From contig JAGVGX010000173.1 in NCBI GenBank assembly GCA_020056865.1, forward strand, positions 1 through 12,697: 12,697 nucleotides of DNA, in the 5' to 3' direction. The position numbers and the translations under genes are program-made. Numbering within the stretch: the stretch's first letter is position 1; every line of letters starts with the position of its first letter. Under the pieces are notes generated by a model. That model was not told the origin of the DNA, searched no databases, and saw only the letters and a program-made list of their open reading frames with translations. Positions 1 to 7,452 of the stretch are shown here, one piece after another. The stretch is from Desulfobacterales bacterium (lineage in GTDB: Bacteria; Desulfobacterota; Desulfobacteria; Desulfobacterales; BuS5).

Positions 1-2040
1 ACCAAATGGAAAGCATCGATCATCCATATGGTTAACGGGCAGGCACTTCTCGATAAAAAGTTTTACGATGACGCTATTGTTCAATTTAATAAAAGTATAG
101 AATTAAATCCTGCCAATTATAAAGCCAGATCTTTAATAGAAAAAGCTGCGGCAATGAAAGAGTCGGATCTGTACTTTCAGAAGGCACATGGGTTCCTTAA
201 CGAACAACAACATGCCAAGGCGCAGGACGTACTTAAAAAGGCCATTGAACTGAATCCTGAAAATACAGAGGCTCTTAATGCACTTGAACATATGACCAAA
301 CATGAAAAACAGCGGCCAAAATTTAACCTGGAACTTAAAGATGATAACCCCATATCCCTAAAATTCAAGAATACCCCCATTATAAGTATCTTTGAGGTTC
401 TTTCAAAACTTACGGGAATTAACTTTATCTTTGACAAGGACATTAAGGATAACCAAGTTACCCTGTTTATGACGGATGTCTCTTTTGATCGATTCATTGA
501 TGTCCTTCTCGAAACAAACAAACTAAATGCCAAAGTGGTTAGTGAGAAAACAATTATTGTATATCCGGATACTTCTGACAAAAACAAAGAATATCAGGAA
601 CTTCAAATAAAAACTTTTTTTCTGACAAATCTTGAAGCAAAAAATGCAGTTGGTATTTTATCAAAAATTTTAAAATCGCAAGATATCACTGTTAATGAAA
701 CGCTCAATTCCATTGTCATACGAGGAACACATGAGGTTATTGAGCTTGCTTCAACTATTCTTAACGCAAATGACAGACTCCCTTCAGAAGTATTGCTTAA
801 TGTTGAAATTATCGAAGTCAGCAGAAATAAGGAAAAAAAGTTCGGTCTGGAATATTCAGAATCCATAACCTTAGGTGTAGGAGAAAAAAGAGACGCAGTA
901 AGCAAAGATCGAGCTCTTGTAGGTTGGTTATCCATGTCGGATCTTGAAAAATTATCTAATAAGGAACTTTCCCTTTCTTCGTCAACTGCAACGCTTAACC
1001 TTTTAAAACTGGATGGAGATACCCGAACCCTGGCAAATCCTCAGATACGTGTAAAAAATGCAGAAAAAGCGTCTATTTTAATTGGTGAAAGGATTCCTTT
1101 GCGTGTAAACCGCAGAGTAGATTCTGCAACCGGTGACGTTACATCCGACTTCCAGTACTATGATGTGGGCGTCAAGCTGGAAGCGGAACCTTCAATGAAT
1201 TTGCATGGAGAAGTTACCTTGAAACTTAACCTGGAAGTCAGCTCGCTGGGACCCAATGTTGGCTCAGTGGATGACCCTCAATACTCTATTCGAACCCGGT
1301 CCGCTAAAAGTGTTTTGACAATTTTAGACGGTGATTCGGTGGTTCTCGGAGGGCTGATCAGCGATGAAGAAAAAGAAACCATACGAAAAATACCTCTTTT
1401 AGGAGATATCCCTTTTCTGGGCAACCTTTTTACCAATTTTGATTCAAGAAATACAAAAACAGACATACTTATGGTGATCAATCCTATTATTATCCGAAAC
1501 CAAACGATTCCTGCTCCAGACAAAGTTCAGACTTGGTCGGGTACACTCAACTCTTTTTCCACGATAAAACCGTTTGAACACGAGGTTGAATTTAAAGACC
1601 AACCCATGGCCGCTCCTTTAAATACAGTCGACATAATACCACCGGTTTCCGAACCTGAAGGAAAAGAGCCGTCCGTAATTTTTGATGACGTCAAGCCAAG
1701 TCCTGTCGATGAACCAGAGTTGTCAGGCAATGTAGAACCTGAGCAATCAGCCAGCCCGTTGATAACTGAATGGCCGGATTCAACGCCCTTCAGTATCCAT
1801 GTTAATTCCTTTCGACAGCAAAAACCAGCCTTAAAACGTTGTGAAGACCTGAGTCTTAAAACATACACGTGTTTCACCATACCCGTCAATGTTCCGGGCA
1901 TGGATAGATACTATAGAGTGTTTGTAGGAAAATTTGCAACCTATAAAGAAGCTGAAGACGTATGCAGACAATTAAAAGCAGAAAAAACATTTTCTCAAGA
2001 TATTCATGTTGTAGACAAAAAATGGGCTCTCGGAAAGTAG
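1..2040 (+). CDS. gspD: Secretin of a type II secretion-like system with TPR and SPOR domains (5' end outside window)
   Basis: Forms the outer-membrane channel of a type II secretion or pilus-like machine. The frame is open back to base 1, and no signal peptide follows the first in-window ATG at 28, so the true start lies to the left. Residues counted from that ATG: two TPR-like repeats (about 1-95, with two 'IELNP' motifs), a short secretin N-terminal (STN-type) domain (about 108-180), an N1-like ring-building domain (190-250), the secretin domain (256-492) with the hallmark 'KIPLLGDIPFLGNLF', a Pro/Glu-rich linker, and a C-terminal SPOR-like domain (588-662). SPOR domains bind peptidoglycan glycan, so that end may anchor the channel to the wall; this is inference. 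Three pseudopilin genes follow, the first overlapping its 3' end by 19 bases. TPR-bearing secretins next to GspG-like genes recall the atypical Oxp-type system of Geobacter. The secretin call is very secure; the exact system type is less so. Confidence 0.93.
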   Translation, partial: TKWKASIIHMVNGQALLDKKFYDDAIVQFNKSIELNPANYKARSLIEKAAAMKESDLYFQKAHGFLNEQQHAKAQDVLKKAIELNPENTEALNALEHMTKHEKQRPKFNLELKDDNPISLKFKNTPIISIFEVLSKLTGINFIFDKDIKDNQVTLFMTDVSFDRFIDVLLETNKLNAKVVSEKTIIVYPDTSDKNKEYQELQIKTFFLTNLEAKNAVGILSKILKSQDITVNETLNSIVIRGTHEVIELASTILNANDRLPSEVLLNVEIIEVSRNKEKKFGLEYSESITLGVGEKRDAVSKDRALVGWLSMSDLEKLSNKELSLSSSTATLNLLKLDGDTRTLANPQIRVKNAEKASILIGERIPLRVNRRVDSATGDVTSDFQYYDVGVKLEAEPSMNLHGEVTLKLNLEVSSLGPNVGSVDDPQYSIRTRSAKSVLTILDGDSVVLGGLISDEEKETIRKIPLLGDIPFLGNLFTNFDSRNTKTDILMVINPIIIRNQTIPAPDKVQTWSGTLNSFSTIKPFEHEVEFKDQPMAAPLNTVDIIPPVSEPEGKEPSVIFDDVKPSPVDEPELSGNVEPEQSASPLITEWPDSTPFSIHVNSFRQQKPALKRCEDLSLKTYTCFTIPVNVPGMDRYYRVFVGKFATYKEAEDVCRQLKAEKTFSQDIHVVDKKWALGK

Positions 2041-2510
2041 GTTTTTTATACAGCTTCGGCAAAGTTACTGGCTTTACTCTTATTGAACTTATGGTGACCA
2101 TGGCAATTATGTCTATTCTGGCAGCAGGCATTCTTCCGTTATCTCAGGTAACCTATAAAAGAACTCGGGAACTGGAACTGAAGCGAAACCTTAGAATCAT
2201 CCGAACCGCTATTGACGAATATAAGCAACTTGCCGAAGAGGGTAAGTTTTTCAAAACTGCTGATGCAAGCGGTTGCCCTAAAACCCTTGAATCGCTTGTG
2301 ACAGGTGTAGACATAAAAGGCCCTGTTATTTTTAGAAAAAAATTTTTAAGAAAAATACCTAAAGACCCCTTTGTTGAAGATAATGTGTGGGGTTTAAGGT
2401 CTTATTTTGATGAACCTGACAGTGAAACCTGGGGAGGCCAAGATGTTTACGATGTGTATTCCACAAGTGACGAGCAGTCTTTAGATGGGAGTTATTATAG
2501 AGATTGGTAA
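2022..2510 (+). CDS. GspG-like pseudopilin 1
   Basis: Pseudopilin expected to be cut by a prepilin peptidase and to assemble into the periplasmic pseudopilus that works with the secretin. From the ATG at 2022 the product is 162 residues, with a 17-residue basic leader, the cleavage site G17|FTLIEL, Glu at mature position 5, and a hydrophobic helix (about 18-40). The region after the helix (KRTRELELKRNLRIIRTAID) is a typical GspG-like alpha-helical spine. The C-terminal part has 'KIPKDPF' and ends 'YYRDW'. An upstream ATG at 1962 is in frame but would give an unusually long 37-residue leader; I prefer 2022, which overlaps the secretin stop. No good Shine-Dalgarno site is visible, so translation is probably coupled to the secretin. 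Type IV pilin is possible but less likely in this context. Confidence 0.88.
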   Translation: MGSRKVGFLYSFGKVTGFTLIELMVTMAIMSILAAGILPLSQVTYKRTRELELKRNLRIIRTAIDEYKQLAEEGKFFKTADASGCPKTLESLVTGVDIKGPVIFRKKFLRKIPKDPFVEDNVWGLRSYFDEPDSETWGGQDVYDVYSTSDEQSLDGSYYRDW

Positions 2511-2875
2511 TGAATCAAAAAGGCTTTACCTTAATAGAACTGATGATTGTAATCTCAATTATCGGAATTCTGGCAACGATTGCTCAACCTAATTTTGTTC
2601 AATATCAGATTAGGGCAAAGGAGTCATCTCTTAACTATACCCTTTTTGTTTTCAGAGATGTTATTGACAAATATTATGCAGATCATGGCAAGTATCCTGA
2701 GACGCTTGACGTTCTTGAGGAAAAAAAATATATACGAACAATTCCCAAAGATCCCTTTACACGTTCTTCATCCTCATGGATTGTTATTCCACCTGAAGAA
2801 GAATCCGGTGTGTATGACGTTCACAGTGGAAGTTACAAGATAGGTTTAAATGGTGTCCCATACAACGAATGGTAA
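2510..2875 (+). CDS. GspG-like pseudopilin 2
   Basis: Second pseudopilin of the cluster, 121 residues from the ATG at 2510. That ATG overlaps the previous stop codon (TAATG), a classic coupling arrangement; a TTG at 2504 is in frame but less likely. It has a very short leader, MNQKG|FTLIEL, with Glu at mature position 5 and a hydrophobic helix (about 6-27). The C-terminal half repeats features of pseudopilin 1: 'TIPKDPF', a 'YDV' strand, and the ending 'YNEW'. The two genes therefore look like diverged copies of one GspG-type ancestor. Its job is inferred to be a structural subunit of the same pseudopilus, either as a major subunit or as a partner of pseudopilin 1; the sequence cannot say which is major. 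Confidence 0.9.
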   Translation: MNQKGFTLIELMIVISIIGILATIAQPNFVQYQIRAKESSLNYTLFVFRDVIDKYYADHGKYPETLDVLEEKKYIRTIPKDPFTRSSSSWIVIPPEEESGVYDVHSGSYKIGLNGVPYNEW

Positions 2876-3365
2876 AAGATGCTTTGTCTGGACAATTACT
2901 CATCAAAATGGCGGCTTTTCCTATATTTATGTATTGATGCTCATTGTCGCTATGGGAATTGCCGCAAGCAGCGCCAGCAGATACTGGAGTACGATGATGC
3001 AAAGAGAAACGGAACAAGAGTTGCTTTTCAGGGGTGATCAGATAAGATCCGCCATTATATCCTATTATCATTCCACACCAAAAGGAACCAAGCCATCTTT
3101 CCCGAACAGTATAGAAGACCTTATTAAAGATAATCGTTACCCCTTCGTTAAAAGGCACTTGAGAAAACATTATATGGCTCCTTTAACCAGCGACGGACAA
3201 TGGGGACTGATCATTGATTCTGCCAGAAAATTACGCGGTGTTTTCAGCACAAGCGAAAAACCGCCTCTGAAAACCGGAAATTTTAAAACCATATACAAAA
3301 ACTTTGAAAAGGCAAAGGCCTATTCTGACTGGAAGTTTATTTTTCAGCCGTCATCTTCCGATTAA
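2850..3365 (+). CDS. Pseudopilin-like protein lacking the +5 glutamate
   Basis: Third pseudopilin-like gene, 171 residues, overlapping the previous gene by 26 bases. The ATG at 2850 is the only in-frame ATG before the hydrophobic segment. A 22-residue leader ends in GG, followed by FSYIYVLMLIVAMGIAAS, so the prepilin peptidase motif G|F is kept but position +5 is Tyr instead of Glu. The segment after the helix (Trp-Ser-Thr, then 'QRETEQELLFRGDQIRSAI') matches a family of pseudopilin-like proteins often seen beside GspG-like genes; this is from memory of the family. Lack of Glu5 is usual for tip or minor pseudopilins such as GspK, so a minor, initiating role is the best inference. A 42-base gap follows before the next gene on the same strand. 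Confidence 0.82.
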   Translation: MVSHTTNGKRCFVWTITHQNGGFSYIYVLMLIVAMGIAASSASRYWSTMMQRETEQELLFRGDQIRSAIISYYHSTPKGTKPSFPNSIEDLIKDNRYPFVKRHLRKHYMAPLTSDGQWGLIIDSARKLRGVFSTSEKPPLKTGNFKTIYKNFEKAKAYSDWKFIFQPSSSD

Positions 3366-3407
3366 GACAATATCGCTCTCAATTTTTTAAATATTTACAG
3401 GAGGCAC

Positions 3408-3809
3408 ATGAAACCATTCTTTATCATCATTGCAATTCAGATTGTTGTGCTTATGACGTTCAACAGTGCGTCTTTCTGCGATTCTGTTGAGACGATCGTT
3501 GAACAGTTTGGGGAAAAGTACGAGGCATTAACCCCACCGACCAACAGTAGCGTTAATACGGATTACAAACAACAGCAAATCGCCCTGGGTTCCTTTTATT
3601 CAGTCAAAATGATGGAACAGCTCTACAATCAAAACAAGGAAATGGTTCAAAAAAATGACCAGCTGTTAAAAAAGTATGACGAAATAGTTCAGCAAAACAG
3701 ACAGGTTATTCAACTCTTGTCAATTCTTGTGGAAAAAGAAACAAATAACAACCGTCTGCTAACGATTTTAGTTAATGGCAAGTTAAAAAAAGGGGAGGAC
3801 AATGACTAA
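3408..3809 (+). CDS. Small exported coiled-coil protein of unknown function
   Basis: A 133-residue protein I do not recognise. A strong Shine-Dalgarno site (AGGAGG, 3399-3404) sits 3 bases before the ATG at 3408. Residues 1-25 are a hydrophobic export signal; the cleavage site is unclear, and the Cys near position 24 does not sit in a good lipobox. Residues about 50-125 are rich in Gln, Asn, Lys and Glu with regular hydrophobic spacing, as in a coiled coil. It lies 42 bases behind the pseudopilin genes on the same strand, so it may be a periplasmic accessory of the secretion system, but that is guilt by association only. Its stop overlaps the stop of the convergent regulator gene by 4 bases. 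It ends in a purine-rich stretch (AAAAAAAGGGGAGG) that resembles a ribosome binding site. Confidence 0.75.
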   Translation: MKPFFIIIAIQIVVLMTFNSASFCDSVETIVEQFGEKYEALTPPTNSSVNTDYKQQQIALGSFYSVKMMEQLYNQNKEMVQKNDQLLKKYDEIVQQNRQVIQLLSILVEKETNNNRLLTILVNGKLKKGEDND

Positions 3810-4834
3810 ACAGGTGGCTTGATATTCAGTTCGCTTATTTTGTACAAAATCGTTTTATAACTGATCTTTAAAATTTCTGCCGCCCTGCTCCGGTTCCATT
3901 GTGTTTTGGATAAAACATACGATATCGCTTCTTTTTCAGCTTTATCAGATGCTTTTTTCTTTATATCTTTAAGTGCAAAATCTGTAAAATTAAAATCATT
4001 GAACATATCGTTGTCAATACATTCAAATTGGGATGTAGTCTTATTCTGGACAAAGCTGCGTTGGGCACTTTGAACAGATGTGTTTTTTTTGGACTCAAGT
4101 TCATCCATGATGGCTCTGTGGTCACCCACAACCACCAGCCGTTTAAGTAAATTCTGAAGTTCCCTTACATTACCTGGCCAGTAATATTGGGCCATTTTTT
4201 CCAAAACACTATGGCTAATCTTATAAGGCATATTTCTTTTGAACTGTGAATTGTACTGGTCTATATAGTAATCGACAAGATAAGGAATATCTTCCGGCCG
4301 TTCACGAAGCGGTGGAATATGGATTTTTATCGTACTTAATCGATAATACAAATCTTTTCTGAAAGTTCCTTCAACAATGGCATTTTCAAGAACACAGTTG
4401 GTTGCAGCTATAACCCAGGTATCTGTTTTAAAATCATTTTCAGACCCAAGTGGCGCAAACTCGCCGCTTTGTAAGACATGCAGCAGTTTCCCCTGAAGCA
4501 GCATCGACATATCACCGATTTCATCTAAAAACAGCACGCCTTTATTAGACAATTCAAATTTACCTTTTTTTTTCCGATCCGCCCCGGTAAACGCTCCCTG
4601 CTCATATCCGAAAAGTTCGCTTTCAAGCAGCCCGTCAGGCAGTGCAGCACAATTTATTTTTATAAAAGGCTTGTCTTTTCTTGTTGAGTCATAATAAAGG
4701 TTTTGGGCAATCACTTCTTTTCCAACACCACTTTCTCCGGAAACTAAAATATTCAACCCCGTTCCTGAAACGTGCCTGATAAGTTCTCTGGCTTTTTCAA
4801 TAGCCTGACTCACACCTATTAAAGGGGTTCTCAT
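3806..4834 (-). CDS. Sigma-54-dependent AAA+ activator with Fis-type HTH, no receiver domain
   Basis: Enhancer-binding ATPase that opens sigma-54 RNA polymerase promoters. The 342-residue protein starts directly in the AAA+ domain: Walker A GESGVGKE (33-40), the sigma-54 contact loop GAFTGA (80-85), Walker B VLFLDE (100-105), arginine-finger region FRKDLYYRL (158-166), and WPGNVREL (219-226). A polar linker (about 245-290) follows, then a Fis-type helix-turn-helix (about 298-340). All ATPase and sigma-54 contact motifs are intact, so it should be active. It lacks the N-terminal receiver usual for NtrC; a receiver gene ends only 6 bases upstream on the same strand, with no clear Shine-Dalgarno site between them, which suggests translational coupling. 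It is the nearest regulator to the secretion genes, but I found no -24/-12 promoter in the window to link them. Confidence 0.93.
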   Translation of the reverse strand: MRTPLIGVSQAIEKARELIRHVSGTGLNILVSGESGVGKEVIAQNLYYDSTRKDKPFIKINCAALPDGLLESELFGYEQGAFTGADRKKKGKFELSNKGVLFLDEIGDMSMLLQGKLLHVLQSGEFAPLGSENDFKTDTWVIAATNCVLENAIVEGTFRKDLYYRLSTIKIHIPPLRERPEDIPYLVDYYIDQYNSQFKRNMPYKISHSVLEKMAQYYWPGNVRELQNLLKRLVVVGDHRAIMDELESKKNTSVQSAQRSFVQNKTTSQFECIDNDMFNDFNFTDFALKDIKKKASDKAEKEAISYVLSKTQWNRSRAAEILKISYKTILYKISELNIKPPV

Positions 4835-4840
4835 AATAAT

Positions 4841-5224
4841 TTACGTTTGATTATTTTTGGATATTAACTGTTTAATGATTATTTCAAGTTCAGCAAGCTT
4901 AAAAGGTTTGCCTAATACCATATCAGCCTGTGCTTCTGAGGCTAATATTTCAGGATCTGATCCCCAGCCTGTCATGGCAATAATGGGTGTGCCGGGATGT
5001 TTTTGTTTTACTATGGCAATAATTGCTACGCCCCCAACATTAGGCATAACAAGATCTGTTATAATCAGATCAAATGATTCCTGGTCATCTTGAAGGATTT
5101 TCAGAGCATCCAGACCATTTGAGGCAGACACAATGTCATAGTTTTTTTTTCTAAAATAATTGTACATAGATGAAAGAATTTCAGCATCATCATCTATAAT
5201 AAGCAACTTGTATGATTTGCCCAT
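4841..5224 (-). CDS. Stand-alone response regulator receiver (CheY-like)
   Basis: A 127-residue receiver domain with no output domain. The phosphorylation pocket is complete: D11-D13 cluster, phospho-acceptor D57 (in ITDLVMP), T85 (AMTGW) and K106 (GKPF). The ATG at 5224 is chosen because GAGGTC lies 3 bases upstream and the receiver fold begins at once (MGKSYKLLIIDDD). A more distal in-frame ATG at 5329 would add 35 residues not seen in receivers. The gene is immediately followed by the receiver-less sigma-54 activator, so the pair looks like an NtrC-type regulator split in two. Phosphorylation would then act through protein contact instead of within one chain; that is inference. No histidine kinase gene is in the window, so the input signal is unknown. 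Confidence 0.9.
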   Translation of the reverse strand: MGKSYKLLIIDDDAEILSSMYNYFRKKNYDIVSASNGLDALKILQDDQESFDLIITDLVMPNVGGVAIIAIVKQKHPGTPIIAMTGWGSDPEILASEAQADMVLGKPFKLAELEIIIKQLISKNNQT

Positions 5225-5369
5225 TTTGACCTCAAAAACAATTTTTTGCTTGAGTTTTTTTAATCCCATAGTATATTTTAACATATTTGGCAAGGCTATA
5301 TTCACATTGTTTGTTAGTTTTGATATCACTATTAATAAACGATATTATTTTTTTTAGTTTTTATTTATT

Positions 5370-5397
5370 TTGTGATGTGAAATAAATATGTTATAAA
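5370..5397 (+). promoter_or_regulatory. Candidate sigma-70-type promoter for the epimerase gene
   Basis: TTGTGA (5370-5375) and TATAAA (5392-5397) are separated by 16 bases, a fair match to -35 and -10 boxes. Transcription would start near 5404, just upstream of the epimerase ATGs at 5423 and 5438. The surrounding region is very AT-rich, so chance matches are likely. Confidence 0.35.
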
Positions 5398-5437
5398 TTC
5401 TTTGAATCCACCTTTTTTACAAATGAGATCAACACAT

Positions 5438-6454
5438 ATGGCTATAGATCATGTTCTTGTTACAGGCGCTGCAGGCTTTATTGGTTTTCACCTTGCTTTA
5501 AAGCTTTTAAAAAACGGATGCCACGTAACCGGCATCGACAACCTCAATGCTTACTATGATGTTAATCTGAAAAAAGCCCGTTTAGAAAAGTTGACGCGGT
5601 TTAATAATTTTTCTTTTTCGAAAACCGACTTATCTGATCAACATGAACTAAAAACATGTTTTGAAAACCACCAAATTGATATTGTGGTTAATCTTGCAGC
5701 CCAGGCAGGTGTCAGGTATTCTCTTGAAAATCCTTATGCGTATGCAGATTCCAATCTTACAGGCTTTGTAAACCTTTTGGAATGCTCCAGGCATGCCAAA
5801 ATTAAACACCTTGTTTTCGCTTCTTCAAGCTCTGTATATGGTGCAAACACAACCATGCCTTTTTCTGTGAATCATAATGTTGACCATCCTGTTTCTCTTT
5901 ATGCTGCGACTAAAAAAGCAAATGAGTTAATGGCTCATGCATACAGCCATCTGTTCGCTATCCCCTGCACAGGGTTGAGGTTTTTTACAGTTTACGGTCC
6001 ATGGGGAAGACCGGATATGGCACTTTTCCTTTTTACAAAAGCTATTTTAACCGGTACGTCTGTAAAAATTTTTAACCACGGGAAAATGTTGCGCGATTTT
6101 ACCTATATTGACGATATTGTTGAAGGCGTTTTAAGGGTTATGGAAAAACCTCCTGAACCAAACCCAAAATGGGATGCTGCAAAACCTGACCCAGGAACGT
6201 CTTATGCACCTTACAAGATTTATAATATCGGCAATAATCATCCTGTCACTCTTATGGAATTTGTTCAAACCTTGGAAAAAGCGATTGGAATTAACGCTAA
6301 AAAAGAGTTTGTTGATATGCAGCCTGGCGATGTTGTTGCAACCTATGCAGACATTGACGATCTTATAAAAGATGTGGATTTCAAGCCGTCAACATTGCTT
6401 GAAACAGGGATTAATAATTTTGTTAAGTGGTATAAGGACTATTACAAGTGCTGA
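5438..6454 (+). CDS. UDP-glucuronate 4-epimerase-type NAD-dependent epimerase (SDR family)
   Basis: Cytoplasmic short-chain dehydrogenase-type enzyme, most likely interconverting UDP-glucuronate and UDP-galacturonate for capsule, LPS or exopolysaccharide. From the ATG at 5438 it is 338 residues, close to the family's usual 330-340. Visible motifs: NAD-binding TGAAGFIG (9-16), FASSSSVYG (128-136), catalytic Y155-x3-K159 (YAATK), and [17 protein letters not shown] (181-197), the last strongly typical of UDP-glucuronate epimerases. An in-frame ATG at 5423 would add five residues; 5438 is preferred because the fold begins at once, but no strong Shine-Dalgarno site decides it. It stands alone between the divergent receiver gene and the convergent pyrD, without glycosyltransferase neighbours. 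Family membership is secure; the exact substrate is likely but unproven. Confidence 0.92.
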   Translation: MAIDHVLVTGAAGFIGFHLALKLLKNGCHVTGIDNLNAYYDVNLKKARLEKLTRFNNFSFSKTDLSDQHELKTCFENHQIDIVVNLAAQAGVRYSLENPYAYADSNLTGFVNLLECSRHAKIKHLVFASSSSVYGANTTMPFSVNHNVDHPVSLYAATKKANELMAHAYSHLFAIPCTGLRFFTVYGPWGRPDMALFLFTKAILTGTSVKIFNHGKMLRDFTYIDDIVEGVLRVMEKPPEPNPKWDAAKPDPGTSYAPYKIYNIGNNHPVTLMEFVQTLEKAIGINAKKEFVDMQPGDVVATYADIDDLIKDVDFKPSTLLETGINNFVKWYKDYYKC

Positions 6455-6478
6455 CCATATGATTCCCAGATACTAAAC

Positions 6479-7399
6479 TCAACAAACAAGGGTCCCGATA
6501 ATATCGGTTAGCCTGTCAACGCCTTTTTTTAAAAGAAACGTTTCTATTCCTTCTATAATATCAATTGATGCACAAGGATTGACAAAATTTGCGGTGCCAA
6601 CCTGAACAGCGCAGGCACCTGCAATTAAAAATTCCATGGCATCTTCTGCCGTCATAATACCCCCGATACCAATTACCGGAATTTTTACTTTTTGAACCGT
6701 CTGCCACACCATACGAAGCGCAACCGGTTTAATTGCAGGGCCGGAAAGTCCTCCGGTTATATTGGCAAGTTTAGAGCGCCGGGTGTCAATATCAATGACC
6801 ATACCGGTAATCGTGTTGATCAGCGAAACGGAATCTGCGCCTGCCTGTTCTACAGCTTCAGCAATTACAGTAATGTCGGTTACATTGGGGGAAAGCTTTA
6901 CCATCAGTGGTTTGGAGGTCTCTTTTCGTACAGCCTGAACCACATTAAATGCCGACTCTGCATCAACACCGAACGCTATGCCTCCGGCCTTGACGTTGGG
7001 ACATGAAATGTTTATCTCTATGCCTGCAAGTTCTTCAATACAATCTATACGAGATGCCAGCTCTGCGTAGTCTGTAATCCTTTGCCCATAAATATTTACA
7101 AAAACAGGTGTATCAAGGGTTTTTAAAAACGGGAGTTTTTTCTTTACAAACGCCTTAAAACCAACATTTTCAAGACCTATGGCATTTAGCATCCCGCAAG
7201 GGGTTTCAACGATCCTCGGAGGACAATTTCCATAAGAAGGTTCTAAAGACAGACCTTTTACAATGATTCCTCCCAGGCGATTTAAATCAATCAGGTTTTT
7301 GAATTCTTCTGCATAACCGAATGTTCCGGATGCGGTCATTACGGGGTTTTTTAGCTTAAGCCCGCCTATATCTACTGTAAGGTCAGGTTTTTTTACCAT
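6479..7399 (-). CDS. pyrD: Dihydroorotate dehydrogenase, class 1 (PyrDB-type catalytic subunit)
   Basis: Oxidises dihydroorotate to orotate in pyrimidine synthesis, using FMN in a TIM barrel. The 306-residue protein has the usual length of class 1B enzymes and lacks the N-terminal membrane extension of class 2. Seen: NPVMTASGTFGY (18-29), the substrate loop containing MLNAIGLEN (70-78), NISCPN with catalytic Cys133 (class 2 enzymes use Ser), GGLSGPAIKP (216-225), and a phosphate-binding GIGGI (244-248). Class 1B enzymes normally pair with the Fe-S/FAD subunit PyrK; no pyrK is visible in this window. The gene lies 53 bases downstream of the DUF362 gene on the same strand, so it may be the last gene of that operon. 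A GGAT lies about 8 bases before the ATG. The family call is secure. Confidence 0.95.
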   Translation of the reverse strand: MVKKPDLTVDIGGLKLKNPVMTASGTFGYAEEFKNLIDLNRLGGIIVKGLSLEPSYGNCPPRIVETPCGMLNAIGLENVGFKAFVKKKLPFLKTLDTPVFVNIYGQRITDYAELASRIDCIEELAGIEINISCPNVKAGGIAFGVDAESAFNVVQAVRKETSKPLMVKLSPNVTDITVIAEAVEQAGADSVSLINTITGMVIDIDTRRSKLANITGGLSGPAIKPVALRMVWQTVQKVKIPVIGIGGIMTAEDAMEFLIAGACAVQVGTANFVNPCASIDIIEGIETFLLKKGVDRLTDIIGTLVC

Positions 7400-7452
7400 A
7401 TGTCATCCAACTGCTATTTGAGCGTAACTATTAAACGCAATTCGATCCATCG

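Noticed and set aside
177..935. Long open frames on the - strand opposite the secretin gene
   Set aside because: They have no ribosome sites, give low-complexity Ser/Phe/Leu-rich proteins, and lie wholly inside a clearly coding gene on the other strand.
3366..3407. Possible sigma-54 promoter linking the activator to the secretion genes
   Set aside because: I looked for GG-N10-GC with TGGCAC/TTGC character here and in the other gaps and found no convincing match.
5225..5329. N-terminal extension of the receiver protein from the ATG at 5329
   Set aside because: The extra 35 residues are not part of the receiver fold, and a good Shine-Dalgarno site points to the ATG at 5224.
6455..6478. Terminator between the convergent epimerase and pyrD genes
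   Set aside because: The 24-base gap has no GC-rich stem and no T-run.
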